Part shown: piece after piece, positions 9,996 to 19,119 of the stretch | Position numbering within the stretch: position 1 is the stretch's first letter | How the letters are laid out: each line of letters starts with the position of its first letter | Assembly: GCF_001645685.2 (NCBI RefSeq) | Contig: NZ_CP017080.1 | Location: forward strand, 1,478,001 to 1,542,000 | DNA: 64,000 nucleotides | Direction of reading: 5' to 3' | From: Peribacillus muralis | Lineage (GTDB): Bacteria > Bacillota > Bacilli > Bacillales > DSM-1321 | The notes under the pieces: model-generated | Database searches by the model: none | Seen by the model: only the letters and a program-made list of their open reading frames with translations | What the model was told of the DNA's origin: nothing | Made by a program: the position numbers and the translations under genes

Positions 9996-11360
9996 GTGGC
10001 ATTCCAATTTAGACTCCCAGATATCGGAGAAGGTATACACGAAGGTGAAATAGTGAAATGGTTTGTTAAACCAGGAGATAAGATTCAAGAGGATGACGTG
10101 CTTTGCGAGGTTCAAAACGATAAAGCCGTTGTAGAAATCCCATCACCTGTTGAAGGTACGGTGGAAGAAATTCTTGTTGAAGAAGGAACGGTTGCCGTTG
10201 TTGGTGATGTTCTTGTGAAATTCGACGCTCCAGGTTATGAAAACCTTCAGTTTAAAGGGGATCATGGAGACGAAGAGAAGGCCGAAAGCGATAAGGATAC
10301 GGAGGCTCAGGTTCAAGCTACGGCTGAAGCTGGACAAGAAGTCAAGAAAGAGGCTGCTCCGGACCAAGCTAATAGTGCAGAAACGGGCGCGGGAGAACAA
10401 CCACAGGTTGAGGTAGATCCTTCGCGACGTATCATCGCCATGCCTTCTGTTAGGAAATATGCACGCGAACAAGGGGTAAACATTCGTGAGGTTTCTGGTT
10501 CTGGGGATAACGGCCGTATCATGAAAGAGGACATCGATGCTTTCAAAAATGGCAAATCCGCTGCTCCACAGCAGCCAGTAGCTGAAAGTGAAGCTTCACA
10601 ACAACAAAGTGAAAAGGAAACGACCGAAAAATCTAAAGTGTCAATTCCAGAAGGGCAATATCCTGAAACACGCGAGAAAATGAGCGGCATGAGAAAAGCG
10701 ATCGCTAAAGCGATGGTTAAATCCAAGCAGACAGCTCCGCATGTAACATTGATGGATGAAATCGATGTGACGCTACTCGTCGCTCATCGCAAGAAATTCA
10801 AGGATGTTGCTGCTGCAAAAGGAATCAAGCTTACATTCCTTCCTTATGTTGTTAAAGCGTTAACAAGTGCATTGCGTGAATTCCCTATGCTTAACACATC
10901 ATTTGATGATGAGGCTAGTGAGATTATCCATAAACACTATTACAATATCGGAATTGCGGCAGATACAGACAAAGGCTTGCTCGTTCCTGTTGTTAAAGAT
11001 GCAGATCGTAAATCACCTTTTGCTATTTCACAAGAAATTAATGAATTAGCCACAAAAGCTCGTGATGGGAAATTGGCTCCTAACGAAATGAAGGGTGCTT
11101 CATGCTCAATCACGAATATCGGTTCCGCAGGCGGCCAATGGTTCACACCTGTAATCAATCACCCAGAAGTTGCCATTCTAGGTATTGGACGCATTGCCGA
11201 AAAAGCAATTGTACGCGACGGGGAAATTATCGCCGCTCCAGTTCTGGCATTATCACTGAGCTTTGATCACCGCATGATTGATGGAGCAACAGCTCAAAAT
11301 GCATTGAATCATATCAAAAAGTTATTGAACGACCCAGAATTATTGTTAATGGAGGCGTAA
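9996..11360 (+). CDS. pdhC: Dihydrolipoyllysine acetyltransferase E2 of PDH
   Basis: Core of the PDH complex; moves the acetyl group from E1 to CoA. Domain order: one lipoyl domain (residues 1-80, lipoylated Lys in [12 protein letters not shown]), an Ala/Glu/Gln-rich linker, the peripheral-subunit-binding domain (about 127-165, [15 protein letters not shown]), a second linker, and the catalytic domain ending with [10 protein letters not shown], where His and Asp are catalytic. The start is GTG at 9996 after GGAGG; an upstream in-frame TTG at 9987 overlaps the ribosome-binding site. 454 aa. The 120-bp gap after pdhB is larger than elsewhere in the operon. Confidence 0.96.
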   Translation: MAFQFRLPDIGEGIHEGEIVKWFVKPGDKIQEDDVLCEVQNDKAVVEIPSPVEGTVEEILVEEGTVAVVGDVLVKFDAPGYENLQFKGDHGDEEKAESDKDTEAQVQATAEAGQEVKKEAAPDQANSAETGAGEQPQVEVDPSRRIIAMPSVRKYAREQGVNIREVSGSGDNGRIMKEDIDAFKNGKSAAPQQPVAESEASQQQSEKETTEKSKVSIPEGQYPETREKMSGMRKAIAKAMVKSKQTAPHVTLMDEIDVTLLVAHRKKFKDVAAAKGIKLTFLPYVVKALTSALREFPMLNTSFDDEASEIIHKHYYNIGIAADTDKGLLVPVVKDADRKSPFAISQEINELATKARDGKLAPNEMKGASCSITNIGSAGGQWFTPVINHPEVAILGIGRIAEKAIVRDGEIIAAPVLALSLSFDHRMIDGATAQNALNHIKKLLNDPELLLMEA

Positions 11361-11363
11361 ATA

Positions 11364-12776
11364 ATGGTTGTAGGAGATTTTCCAATCGAAACAGATACTT
11401 TAGTGATCGGTTCAGGCCCAGGGGGATATGTTGCAGCAATTCGTGCAGCACAGCTTGGACAGAAAGTAACGGTCGTTGAAAAAGGAACGATCGGCGGAGT
11501 TTGCTTGAATGTAGGCTGTATCCCATCCAAAGCTTTAATTTCAGCGGGACACCGTTTCCATGAAGCTCAGCATTCAGAAGACATGGGGATCTTTGCAGAA
11601 AAAGTTTCTGTTGATTTTTCTAAAGTACAAGCTTGGAAAGGTACTGTTGTAAAAAAATTAACAGGCGGCGTCAGCGGTCTGCTAAAAGGCAATAATGTGG
11701 AGGTCGTGACAGGCGAAGCGTATTTCGTTGATGAAAACAGCATCCGTGTTATGAATGAAGACTCAGCTCAAACATATACATTCAAAAACGCTATCATCGC
11801 AACTGGTTCATCGCCAATCGAGATTCCGTCATTTAAATATACGAAGCGCGTAATTAACTCGACTGGCGCCCTTGCTTTGGATGAAGTTCCAAAATCAATG
11901 GTGGTAATCGGCGGAGGCTACATTGGTACTGAGCTTGGCGGAGCATTCGCAAGCTTTGGCACTAAAGTGACCATCCTTGAAGGTACGGAAGAAATTCTTT
12001 CAGCTGGTTTTGAAAAGCAAATGGCAGCACTAGTTAAACGCAACCTCAAGAACAAAGGTGCTGAAATTGTTACAAAAGCAAATGCTAAAGGCGTGGAAGA
12101 AACTGAAACAGGCGTAACCGTTACTTATGAAGCAAAAGGCGAAGAGAAAAAAGTCGAAGCTGATTACGTATTGGTAACTGTGGGACGCCGTCCTAATACT
12201 GCCGAGATCGGTCTTGAGCAAGTCGGAATCAAAATGACGGACCGCGGTTTGATCGAAACGGATAAACAATGCCGTACAAGCGTAAAAAACATTTATGCGA
12301 TCGGTGATATCGTTTCTGGACCTCAATTGGCTCATAAAGCTTCTTACGAAGGTAAGATTGCAGCTGAAGCCATTGCTGGACATTCATCAGAAATCGACTA
12401 CCTTGCCATTCCGGCTGTTGTATTCTCAGAACCGGAACTTGCATCTGTCGGTTACAATGAAAAAGAAGCGAAGGAAGCTGGAATCGAAGCGCTTGCTTCC
12501 AAGTTCCCATTCGCTGCAAATGGACGCGCTCTTTCTTTAAACAATACAGATGGATTTGTGAAGCTAATCACTCGCAAAGAAGATGGATTGGTTATTGGAG
12601 CACAAATCGCAGGGCCAAACGCATCTGATATGATCGCTGAACTTGGCTTGGCTATCGAAGCGGGAATGACTGCAGAAGATATCGCGATGACGATCCATGC
12701 GCATCCAACTCTAGGGGAAATTACAATGGAAGCTGCTGAAGTGGCCCTTGGAACTCCTATTCATATCATTAAATAA
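11364..12776 (+). CDS. pdhD: Dihydrolipoamide dehydrogenase E3
   Basis: FAD flavoprotein that reoxidises the E2 dihydrolipoamide with NAD+. FAD-binding [17 protein letters not shown] is at about 17-33. The redox disulfide [15 protein letters not shown] is near 44-58, NAD-binding [13 protein letters not shown] near 189-201, and the catalytic HAHPTLGE near the C terminus. 470 aa, as in B. subtilis. It begins 3 bp after pdhC and ends in a strong terminator. E3 is usually shared with the 2-oxoglutarate dehydrogenase complex. Confidence 0.97.
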   Translation: MVVGDFPIETDTLVIGSGPGGYVAAIRAAQLGQKVTVVEKGTIGGVCLNVGCIPSKALISAGHRFHEAQHSEDMGIFAEKVSVDFSKVQAWKGTVVKKLTGGVSGLLKGNNVEVVTGEAYFVDENSIRVMNEDSAQTYTFKNAIIATGSSPIEIPSFKYTKRVINSTGALALDEVPKSMVVIGGGYIGTELGGAFASFGTKVTILEGTEEILSAGFEKQMAALVKRNLKNKGAEIVTKANAKGVEETETGVTVTYEAKGEEKKVEADYVLVTVGRRPNTAEIGLEQVGIKMTDRGLIETDKQCRTSVKNIYAIGDIVSGPQLAHKASYEGKIAAEAIAGHSSEIDYLAIPAVVFSEPELASVGYNEKEAKEAGIEALASKFPFAANGRALSLNNTDGFVKLITRKEDGLVIGAQIAGPNASDMIAELGLAIEAGMTAEDIAMTIHAHPTLGEITMEAAEVALGTPIHIIK

Positions 12777-12790
12777 TTTAATCAATATTA

Positions 12791-12819
12791 GCGTGCTGCT
12801 TCATGCAGCACGCTTTTTT
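12791..12819 (+). terminator. Terminator of the pdh operon
   Basis: Perfect 9-bp stem GCGTGCTGC / GCAGCACGC, 5-nt loop, then six T residues. Confidence 0.92.
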
Positions 12820-13060
12820 GATTGGATCGGTTCATGAAAAATGAAAGATGGTTCACCGATTTAAGATTTTCTTTATACTATTTAAATGAAAAGGACAAAT
12901 TGGGCATATGCTATATAAAGGCTTTTTACTTTTTTACTCCAAAAGGTTTGAATATGGCAAAAGAGGATAAAAAATAAGATGAGCAATGTGCTGAACATGG
13001 AGTGATTGCTTTTTGACAATATTGGGCCTGGTTTATTCATTGGAAAATGGGGTGGATCAC

Positions 13061-13309
13061 TTGAAAAACTATCTGGTAATCCTCTTTCAACTAATCGTAT
13101 GGAGTGGCTATACACTGGTTGAATGGCTTTCTGTTAATGATCGGTTTGTCTTCAAGGTATTCATGTTTTTGGTTTTTTCATATTTAGCCATTTACATTGG
13201 TAAAATGATTTTGAAATCCAATAAGCGAACTATGCTTGTTACTGTGATAAGCTTATTATGCTATGGACTGTTACAAATCCTTTTAGAGACGTTAGTACCC
13301 GTTTATTGA
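13061..13309 (+). CDS. Small membrane protein, unknown
   Basis: Protein of 82 residues with three probable transmembrane helices (about residues 2-20, 30-48 and 58-78) separated by short charged loops. The chosen start is TTG at 13061, preceded by GGGGTGG at 6-7 nt; the frame extends to a TTG at 13013 without a good ribosome-binding site. It is followed 43 bp later by a deacetylase lipoprotein gene, suggesting cotranscription. I do not recognise a family. Its place between pdhD and SR1 is occupied by a different small gene (slp) in B. subtilis. Confidence 0.55.
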   Translation: MKNYLVILFQLIVWSGYTLVEWLSVNDRFVFKVFMFLVFSYLAIYIGKMILKSNKRTMLVTVISLLCYGLLQILLETLVPVY

Positions 13310-13352
13310 ATTTTTCAAGGCCGGCAAAGACACACGAAACCACGGAGGTATC

Positions 13353-14180
13353 ATGATCAACAAAGTAGCAGTATTATTAGTATGTATATCCATTTCACTA
13401 ATTGCCTGTAATGGCAAAGATTCGGATCACGCGGAAAAAGAACAGAAAAAAAGCATGGAAACGACAGCATCCGTCCAAGATGAAAGCCAGCCAGAGAAAA
13501 AAGAGCAGGAAGAAGCACCCAAAGCAAATACGGAGGAAAAGGTTAAGCCGGAATACAGGGTCAATAAAGATACGTGGTCATTTCAACCGATTGGGGATGC
13601 AGATCCAAAGGTTGTTCTGTTGACATTTGATGATGCTCCGGATAAATATTCCCTAGAGATTGCTAAAACCCTTCATCGGCTTAAGGTCCCGGCAATATTT
13701 TTCGTCAATGGTCATTTTCTTGAAAATGATGAAAATAAAGCGATGTTGAAGGAAATTCATGAACTGGGTTTTCCAATAGGTAACCATACATATTCCCATG
13801 TGAATTTAAAGGAATTAACGGAAAAGGAACAAGAGCGGGAAATCGTCAAATTGAATAATTTGGTTGAAGGCATTATAGGGGAACGCCCTAGGTTTTTCAG
13901 GGCGCCGTTTGGGTCGAATACCGATCATTCGAAAAAAATTGCCGAGGAAGAAAAAATGTTGGTCATGAATTGGACATACGGATATGATTGGGAAAAGGAA
14001 TATCAGGATAAAAATGCATTAACAGAGATCATGTTGAATAGTCCTTATTTAGGAAATGGTGCGAACCTCCTTATGCATGACCGTAAATGGACGAGTGAAG
14101 CGATAGAGGATATTGTGAAAGGTTTTCAAAAGAAAGGCTATGAGATGCTTGATCCTGAATCGATTGAAACTCCTGCATGA
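13353..14180 (+). CDS. Polysaccharide deacetylase family lipoprotein
   Basis: Extracellular membrane-anchored NodB-fold carbohydrate esterase (CE4), likely acting on peptidoglycan or another wall glycan. The signal peptide ends in the lipobox SLIAC (Cys at about 19), followed by an acidic/Lys-rich spacer to about residue 70. The NodB motifs are intact: TFDDAPD (motif 1, catalytic Asp and metal Asp), HTYSH (motif 2, metal His pair), RAPFG (motif 3), and LLMHD near the end (motif 5). 275 aa; ATG at 13353 with a GGAGG site. The substrate (MurNAc or GlcNAc) cannot be told from sequence. It resembles YxkH/PdaA-type proteins rather than the short secreted forms. Confidence 0.8.
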   Translation: MINKVAVLLVCISISLIACNGKDSDHAEKEQKKSMETTASVQDESQPEKKEQEEAPKANTEEKVKPEYRVNKDTWSFQPIGDADPKVVLLTFDDAPDKYSLEIAKTLHRLKVPAIFFVNGHFLENDENKAMLKEIHELGFPIGNHTYSHVNLKELTEKEQEREIVKLNNLVEGIIGERPRFFRAPFGSNTDHSKKIAEEEKMLVMNWTYGYDWEKEYQDKNALTEIMLNSPYLGNGANLLMHDRKWTSEAIEDIVKGFQKKGYEMLDPESIETPA

Positions 14181-14208
14181 GCTGATTATCAGCTTTTGCA
14201 GGTTTTTT
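14172..14208 (+). terminator. Terminator of the deacetylase gene
   Basis: Hairpin CCTGCATGAGCTGA / TCAGCTTTTGCAGG with a short loop, then six T residues. The left arm includes the stop codon of the gene. Confidence 0.7.
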
Positions 14209-14642
14209 CATTTCCTTGGATAATAGTACATTACCCGCTTATTAAAGAGATGGAGCTGTGCCTTTAATTTCTTTGCAAGGAACTTGCATAATTCATTTGC
14301 TTTGCCTTTGTCCCCGAAGGTTGCCGTTTCGGGAAGGGTGAACTGGATATAAGATTGGATCCGCTCAAGTCCGTCTTCATCCTTAATGACTTCCTTGTCT
14401 ACTCCTATCAAGATCATGTGGTAACGATCTTCTTTGGCTTGGAGGTATATGACCTTATCTTTCATTCTTTCAGGAACCTTCATTTCATAAGGGAATGCTT
14501 TCTTATCGTAGTCCCAATCCAATTGCTTTCCGGTTTTTGCCGTGATCATTTGATAATAAGTCAGCAATTCTTTTACATCTTCTATGGTTACGGTCGCTTT
14601 AACTGACTCCGGAACAAGCTTGATATACGCATTTTCTGTCAT
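14208..14642 (-). CDS. DUF1885 family protein
   Basis: Soluble protein of 144 residues matching my memory of the Bacillus DUF1885 family, whose known structure has an FKBP-like fold although prolyl isomerase activity is not established. No signal peptide or membrane segment is visible. The start ATG is preceded by AGGGGGAT. It is a single gene, divergent from SR1 and convergent with the deacetylase gene. Function unknown. Confidence 0.7.
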   Translation of the reverse strand: MTENAYIKLVPESVKATVTIEDVKELLTYYQMITAKTGKQLDWDYDKKAFPYEMKVPERMKDKVIYLQAKEDRYHMILIGVDKEVIKDEDGLERIQSYIQFTLPETATFGDKGKANELCKFLAKKLKAQLHLFNKRVMYYYPRK

Positions 14643-14887
14643 TGCGATCCCCCTTAATCTCTAGGTTTTAACAATATATTAACATTTTTTGGTTGATTTA
14701 TATACTTATCTATATGTATATTTAATGGTAAAATTACTTTTTACCTTTTTTGGTTAAGGTAGGGAGCCATAATCGATGTTCCTGCGAAGTTTTTGCCTAA
14801 AGGATGCCGTGTCCAATGGAAATGGGATTAAATGAAGGAAAAGATCCTTTTGTAACTGCCTTTGAATGAATGAACGGAAAAGTTAAA

Positions 14888-14898
14888 TATGTTATACT
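14888..14898. promoter_or_regulatory. CcpN-type operator 1 upstream of SR1
   Basis: TATGTTATACT is an exact match to the CcpN consensus TRTGHYATAYW as I recall it. It lies just upstream of the -35 element. Confidence 0.6.
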
Positions 14899-14906
14899 TT
14901 TTTTGC

Positions 14907-14935
14907 TTGAAATTATAAATGTGTTATATTATAAT
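14907..14935 (+). promoter_or_regulatory. Strong sigma-A promoter of SR1
   Basis: TTGAAA, 17-nt spacer, TATAAT (perfect -10). Transcription should start near 14942. Confidence 0.75.
14920..14930. promoter_or_regulatory. CcpN-type operator 2 overlapping the SR1 -10 region
   Basis: TGTGTTATATT again matches TRTGHYATAYW exactly. It sits in the promoter spacer and touches the -10 box, 32 bp (about three helical turns) from operator 1. That placement fits repression. Confidence 0.6.
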
Positions 14936-14996
14936 TCATTTAAAGCGGTTACATTAGTGGAATGTTGCATACAATATAGAGGAAGGGGTTGTAAAA

Positions 14997-15122
14997 ATGG
15001 GAACTATCGTATGTCAAACTTGCAATAGCACGATTGAACATTTTGAAGATGAAAAAGTAAGTGTACTTTATACACACAATCACAACTGCCAAAGCTGTGA
15101 TACAGCTGCCTCTCAGAAATAA
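14997..15122 (+). CDS. GapA-binding peptide SR1P
   Basis: Peptide of 41 residues beginning MGTIVCQTCNSTIEHFEDEK with a second Cys pair, C-Q-S-C, near the end. It closely resembles B. subtilis SR1P, which binds glyceraldehyde-3-phosphate dehydrogenase GapA and promotes its association with RNase J1. The two CxxC pairs suggest a small zinc ribbon. The ribosome-binding site GGAAGGGG lies about 8 nt before ATG. rnjA, which encodes the proposed partner RNase J1, lies in the same window. Confidence 0.85.
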   Translation: MGTIVCQTCNSTIEHFEDEKVSVLYTHNHNCQSCDTAASQK

Positions 15123-15160
15123 TATGGAAAATCTTCGATAAGAATAATAGAATTCAAGAG

Positions 15161-15197
15161 TGCTTCAGGAGTTTGACTCTGAGGCATTTTTTTTTTT
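15161..15197 (+). terminator. Terminator of SR1
   Basis: Hairpin TGCTTCAGGAG / CTCTGAGGCA (one bulge, one wobble), then eleven T residues. Confidence 0.85.
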
Positions 15198-15236
15198 GAG
15201 AATCCAATCGGTATGCGTTTTAGAACTTAATATATA

Positions 15237-15267
15237 TAAAAAAACCAGGGCGGACAACCGCTCTGGT
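15237..15267 (-). terminator. Terminator of speA
   Basis: On the minus strand, ACCAGAGCGG / CCGCCCTGGT (one G-U pair) followed by a long T-run. Confidence 0.85.
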
Positions 15268-15279
15268 CTGTGGATTCAA

Positions 15280-16737
15280 TCAGTTTTTAATGATGCGTAA
15301 ATATTTAATCTCTGGATCCTCTGGGCCTTGGACAGGCAGGCCGGCCTCGATATTCTTTTGGATATAACTGATATTATCTTCCGTAATCAGTTCACCAGGT
15401 ATAAAGATCGGGATCCCCGGGGGATATACCATGATGAATTCTGCACTGATTTTTCCGACGGATTCCTCGATCGGAACCACCTCGGTTTCAGCATAAAAAG
15501 CCTCCCTTGGAGATAGGGCAAGCGGTGGTGTATCAGGAAGGAGAACTTCGATTTTTTCATGTTCAGCTGCCATTTCCTTAAACTCATCGGAAAGATCCTT
15601 AAGAGCAGCAATCAACAGGTCAGCTTCCGTTTTGGAGTCCCCAGGAGTGATCAAACAAAGGATATTATACAAATCGGAAAGTTCCACTTCGATATTATGC
15701 TTTTCACGAAGCCATTTTTCGACATCGTATCCGGTAATATTCAATTCCTTGATTGAAATGATCAACTTTGTAGGGTCATAACTAAAAGCAGCCTTACTTC
15801 CGAGAATTTCGCTTCCGACACAGTATAAATAAGGGATCTCATTTACGGCCTCCCTGATGTATCCTGCAAGATTGATGGCCTCATCGATCATTTGCCTTCC
15901 TACGGTCGCAAGCTGTCTTCTAGCCGTGTCCAGGGAAGCTAAAAGGATGTAGGAGGTTGATGTGGTAGTGAGCATGCTCAAAATCGCTTGAACCCGATTC
16001 GCAGATACCAATCCATCTCTCACATTTAAAATCGAACTTCCCGTAAGCGAACCTCCAAGTTTATGAACACTAGTTGCGGCCATATCAGCCCCGGCCTGCA
16101 TGGCTGACATCGGAAGGTCTTCATGGAAGTGGATGTGGACTCCATGCGCTTCATCAACGAGAACAGGAATTTCGTAGGAATGAGCAATTTCGACGATTTT
16201 CTGCAAATCAGCTGAAATGCCGAAATAGGTAGGGTTGATTACAAGCAATCCTTTTGCATCACTATGCTCCTTTAACGTCTTTTCAACGGCCTCGATGGTG
16301 ATTCCGTGTGAAATGCCTAAATCCTTATCTATTTCAGGATTGATGAAAACAGGAACCGCTCCCGAAAAGACAATCGCAGACATGACGGATTTATGTACGT
16401 TCCTTGGTACGATGATTTTATCCCCTGGACCGCAAACCGTCATCACCATCGTCATGATGGCTCCGCTTGTTCCTTGAACGGAAAAGAATGTGTGATCGGC
16501 CCCGAAAGCTCTGGCAGCTAAGTCCTGTGCTTGTTTAATGATCCCTTTCGGCTGATGGAGGTCATCAAGCGGGGCAATATTGATTAAATCTATGGATAGT
16601 GCATTTTCTCCAATGAATTCACGAAAATCGGCATCCATTCCTTTTCCTTTTTTATGACCGGGAATATGGAATTGAACGGGATTTTTTTTGGCATGCTGCA
16701 ATAACGCAGAGTATAAGGGTGTTTCATTCTGTGACAA
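15280..16737 (-). CDS. speA: Arginine decarboxylase (Orn/Lys/Arg decarboxylase family)
   Basis: PLP fold-type I decarboxylase converting arginine to agmatine, first step of the agmatine route to putrescine and spermidine. FHIPGHKKGKGMD lies at the N terminus. The PLP Lys is in ATSVHKLGGS (about residue 225), preceded by DEAHGVHIHFH. The C-terminal domain has YPPGIPIFIPGE. The start at TTG 16737 (AAAGGGGCC upstream) reproduces the LSQNETPLY start of B. subtilis SpeA; 485 aa. An in-frame TTG at 16758 lacks a ribosome-binding site. Family members with lysine or ornithine specificity look similar, but synteny with SR1 and yktA favours SpeA. Confidence 0.92.
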   Translation of the reverse strand: MSQNETPLYSALLQHAKKNPVQFHIPGHKKGKGMDADFREFIGENALSIDLINIAPLDDLHQPKGIIKQAQDLAARAFGADHTFFSVQGTSGAIMTMVMTVCGPGDKIIVPRNVHKSVMSAIVFSGAVPVFINPEIDKDLGISHGITIEAVEKTLKEHSDAKGLLVINPTYFGISADLQKIVEIAHSYEIPVLVDEAHGVHIHFHEDLPMSAMQAGADMAATSVHKLGGSLTGSSILNVRDGLVSANRVQAILSMLTTTSTSYILLASLDTARRQLATVGRQMIDEAINLAGYIREAVNEIPYLYCVGSEILGSKAAFSYDPTKLIISIKELNITGYDVEKWLREKHNIEVELSDLYNILCLITPGDSKTEADLLIAALKDLSDEFKEMAAEHEKIEVLLPDTPPLALSPREAFYAETEVVPIEESVGKISAEFIMVYPPGIPIFIPGELITEDNISYIQKNIEAGLPVQGPEDPEIKYLRIIKN

Positions 16738-17131
16738 TTCTTTGTGGCCCCTTTTCAATAGATTAGATACGGAATATGGGGGAGGATGACTCCCTTTCTA
16801 TAAGAATCGGATGTGTATCCGATTTTGAAACAATACGAGTTAATCAGTACATGGAAAGACATAAAACAAATGAATTATAGCACGTCTTATTATAAATGCC
16901 TAGCATCAATTTACTTCGTAGCATGAAAAACCATTTTGTTCCTGGTGTGAATGGCAAGAATGAAAAGATGAAATTGAACAATGGATCTCATGTGAATATG
17001 ATCGTTGCAGGATTTTATTTTATATAGGTGGAATGTGCGGAGTGTAAAAATTGAACGGGTAAACAATATTTGCCATAATGAAAATGTGCCTTCATATCAT
17101 AGAAACCAGGCATGAAAAGGGAGTGGGGAGT

Positions 17132-18091
17132 TTGAATTGGAATACGCGTGTCACCGATTTGCTAGGAATACATTACCCGATTGTCCAAGGAGGTCTGGCT
17201 CATTTAGCTTATGCCGAACTGGCAGCGGCCGTCTCAAATGCAGGAGGACTAGGTCAAGTAACGGCGATGTCCTTGGACTGTCCAGAGCAATTGGTCGATG
17301 AAATCAGGAAAACGAAAGCATTGACGGATAAACCATTCGGGGTCAACTTTGCAATTGGGCAGCATGGAAGACCTTATGAACATATGCTTGAAGCAGCCTT
17401 GAAAGAAGACGTAGCAGCTGTTTCCGTGACGGGTGGCAACCCTGGGCCATTTATTGAATTTGTCAAGGACACTCCGGTGAAAAAGCTGGTGCTGGTTGCA
17501 GCGACAAGGCAGGCAGTGAAGGCGGAACAGCTTGGTGCAGATGCGGTAATGGTGGTTGGTCAGGAGGGCGGCGGACATTTGGGGCGTGAAGATATCGGAA
17601 CCTCTGTTTTGATCCCTCAAGTCGTGGATTCCGTGAAGATACCGGTCATTGCCTCTGGTGGCTTTGGTGATGGACGCGGTTTGATGGCGGCGTTGGCACT
17701 TGGAGCAGAGGGGATCGAGATGGGAACCAGGTTCATTGCAGTGAAGGAATGTGTACACGCGCATGGAACATATAAAAATGCCTTGGTTTCCGGCACGGAA
17801 AATGATACCGTTATCATTAAGCGGTCCATCGGTGCACCAGCCCGGGTAATCGCAAATGGCTGGACGGATAAAATTCTTGAAATTGAAAAAGAAAACGGCG
17901 GCTATGAGCAATTGAAAGATTACATAAGTGGAAAGGCGAATCAGCGCTATATCCACGATGGTGTTGAAGAAGAAGGATACGCCTGGGCTGGGCAAGTGAT
18001 GGGACTGATACATGATGTTCCGACGACGCTTGAGTTATTCAGCCGGATTATCGGTCAAGCTGAGGCAATTCGCTCGAAGTGGGCAGACTAA
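17132..18091 (+). CDS. Nitronate monooxygenase-like FMN oxidoreductase
   Basis: TIM-barrel FMN protein of the nitronate monooxygenase / 2-nitropropane dioxygenase / FabK superfamily. Signatures: PIVQGGLAHLAYAELAAAVSNAGG at the N terminus (split here: PIVQGGLAHL, AVSNAGGLG), VVGQEGGGHLG (phosphate-binding and catalytic-His loop), ASGGFGDGRG, and GTRFIAVKEC. 319 aa from TTG 17132 (GGGAGTGGGG upstream); the in-frame ATG at 17078 lacks a site. The reaction could be nitronate detoxification or, less likely, enoyl-ACP reduction. No such gene sits between speA and yktA in B. subtilis, so it is a lineage-specific neighbour. Confidence 0.75.
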   Translation: MNWNTRVTDLLGIHYPIVQGGLAHLAYAELAAAVSNAGGLGQVTAMSLDCPEQLVDEIRKTKALTDKPFGVNFAIGQHGRPYEHMLEAALKEDVAAVSVTGGNPGPFIEFVKDTPVKKLVLVAATRQAVKAEQLGADAVMVVGQEGGGHLGREDIGTSVLIPQVVDSVKIPVIASGGFGDGRGLMAALALGAEGIEMGTRFIAVKECVHAHGTYKNALVSGTENDTVIIKRSIGAPARVIANGWTDKILEIEKENGGYEQLKDYISGKANQRYIHDGVEEEGYAWAGQVMGLIHDVPTTLELFSRIIGQAEAIRSKWAD

Positions 18092-18150
18092 CAGATGGAT
18101 GGTCTCCCGGACAACAGGAAAAAACGATCTAGAAGGAGCGTGTTTAAGAT

Positions 18151-18423
18151 ATGGATTATCAATATCCCATGGACCTTGATTGGTCAACGGATGAAATCGT
18201 GGATGTCATTAAATTTTTTGAAGCGGTGGAAAAAGCTTATGAGAACAAAATCCAAAAGGAAGCTTTCATGAAGGCTTATCGAAGGTTCAAGGAAATTGTC
18301 CCCGGTAAGGCGGATGAAAAAAAATATACGGACGAGTTCGAGTCGGTCAGTACCTATTCCGCATATCAGGTCATAAAGAAGGCAAAGGGGCTCGATGAAG
18401 GCGACTGGGTTAAAATGAAATAA
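18151..18423 (+). CDS. yktA: UPF0223 family protein YktA
   Basis: Small cytoplasmic protein of 90 residues, all-helical by appearance, beginning MDYQYPMDLDWST and ending GLDEGDWVKMK. This is the UPF0223 family, for which a structure is known but no function. GAAGGAG lies upstream of the ATG. The position after speA matches B. subtilis yktA. Confidence 0.88.
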   Translation: MDYQYPMDLDWSTDEIVDVIKFFEAVEKAYENKIQKEAFMKAYRRFKEIVPGKADEKKYTDEFESVSTYSAYQVIKKAKGLDEGDWVKMK

Positions 18424-18465
18424 TTATTTGAAAACTTTATTGACTTCCTGAAAAGATTGTTTTAA

Positions 18466-18734
18466 CATAATAACCAAGAAAAAGATAAAGGCAGTGACGA
18501 AGAAGAGTACCTTAATGCAGTTCTGCAGAGAACCAGTGGTTGCTGAAAACTGGTGGACGAATTTAAGCGAATGGACTTCCGAGCCCCAAACCGAAACGGA
18601 TGGACGGAGTAGGCTTTGGCGATTATCTCATCGTTAACGGAGATAGGCATGGGAAGATATGCCGTAAAGTGAGCTGAATTAGCTAATTAAGGTGGTACCA
18701 CGGGTTCCTCGTCCTTTGGATGAGGGGCCTTTTT
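18466..18734 (+). promoter_or_regulatory. T-box riboswitch 1 (Trp) of the trp operon
   Basis: Cis-acting leader that reads uncharged tRNA. The stem I elements AGAAGAGTA and GCAGAGAACCAGTGGTTGCTG are followed by the specifier in GAATGGACTTCCGAG, whose codon TGG (18572-18574) means tryptophan. The T-box AAGGTGGTACCACGG (18689-18703) overlaps a terminator stem GGTTCCTCGTCC / GGATGAGGGGCC and a T-run. The base after TGG in the T-box is T, which would pair only by wobble with a G discriminator. Confidence 0.9.
18703..18734 (+). terminator. Attenuator of T-box 1
   Basis: 12-bp stem (several G-U pairs) with a 3-nt loop and a T-run at 18730-18734. Its left arm is shared with the antiterminator. Confidence 0.9.
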
Positions 18735-18751
18735 GCGTTTTTTTAAAATGA

Positions 18752-19027
18752 TAATCAAAATAAATCTATGATTAAGAGTAGTAATCTTTTTAGATTCGTC
18801 ACAGAGAGCCGGAATAGGTGGAAACCGGTACGATATTAAAGGATGAATGGACTTATGAGTGGTTTCTTGAAGGTAGTAGGGAAACCCGGCTTCCACCGTT
18901 AAAGGGTTTGGCAGGAAATTTGGATTTCCTGCTGGAGAGGGAAAAATGCTTCGTTTTTCCAACTTGAGGTGGCACCGCGGTATACCGTCCTCTGCAGACA
19001 CATTTTGTGTTTGCAGGGGATTTTTTT
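18752..19027 (+). promoter_or_regulatory. T-box riboswitch 2 (Trp) of the trp operon
   Basis: A second, more compact T-box directly after the first. AAGAGTAGTAATC opens stem I and ACAGAGAGCC lies distally. The specifier loop GATGAATGGACTTATGAG again gives TGG (18848-18850). The T-box GAGGTGGCACCGCGG (18966-18980) has TGGC, which pairs fully with a GCCA tRNA end, as expected for tRNA-Trp. No separate promoter is obvious between the two T-boxes, so both probably act in one transcript. Confidence 0.9.
18988..19027 (+). terminator. Attenuator of T-box 2
   Basis: 14-bp stem TCCTCTGCAGACAC / GTGTTTGCAGGGGA, 5-nt loop, seven T residues. Confidence 0.92.
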
Positions 19028-19119
19028 ATGGATTTTGAACCGATTGAGGCAGAAGCGTCGGCATATTAGGTTGAAATAGAGTTATAAATGTCTTGTTAAG
19101 AATATGGAGGGGATTTTCG

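Larger units (their letters stand above)
14942..15197 (+). ncRNA. SR1-like dual-function small RNA
   Basis: Transcript inferred from the promoter at 14907-14935 to the terminator at 15161-15197, about 250 nt, somewhat longer than the roughly 205 nt of B. subtilis SR1. It encodes SR1P and lies just before speA, as in B. subtilis. There SR1 base-pairs with ahrC mRNA (arginine catabolism) while SR1P binds GapA. I did not verify an ahrC-pairing segment. Confidence 0.75.

Noticed and set aside
17249..18013. 254-codon minus-strand frame opposite the nitronate monooxygenase gene
   Set aside because: Shadow frame: His/Cys-rich composition, no start signals, and the plus strand encodes an intact conserved protein.
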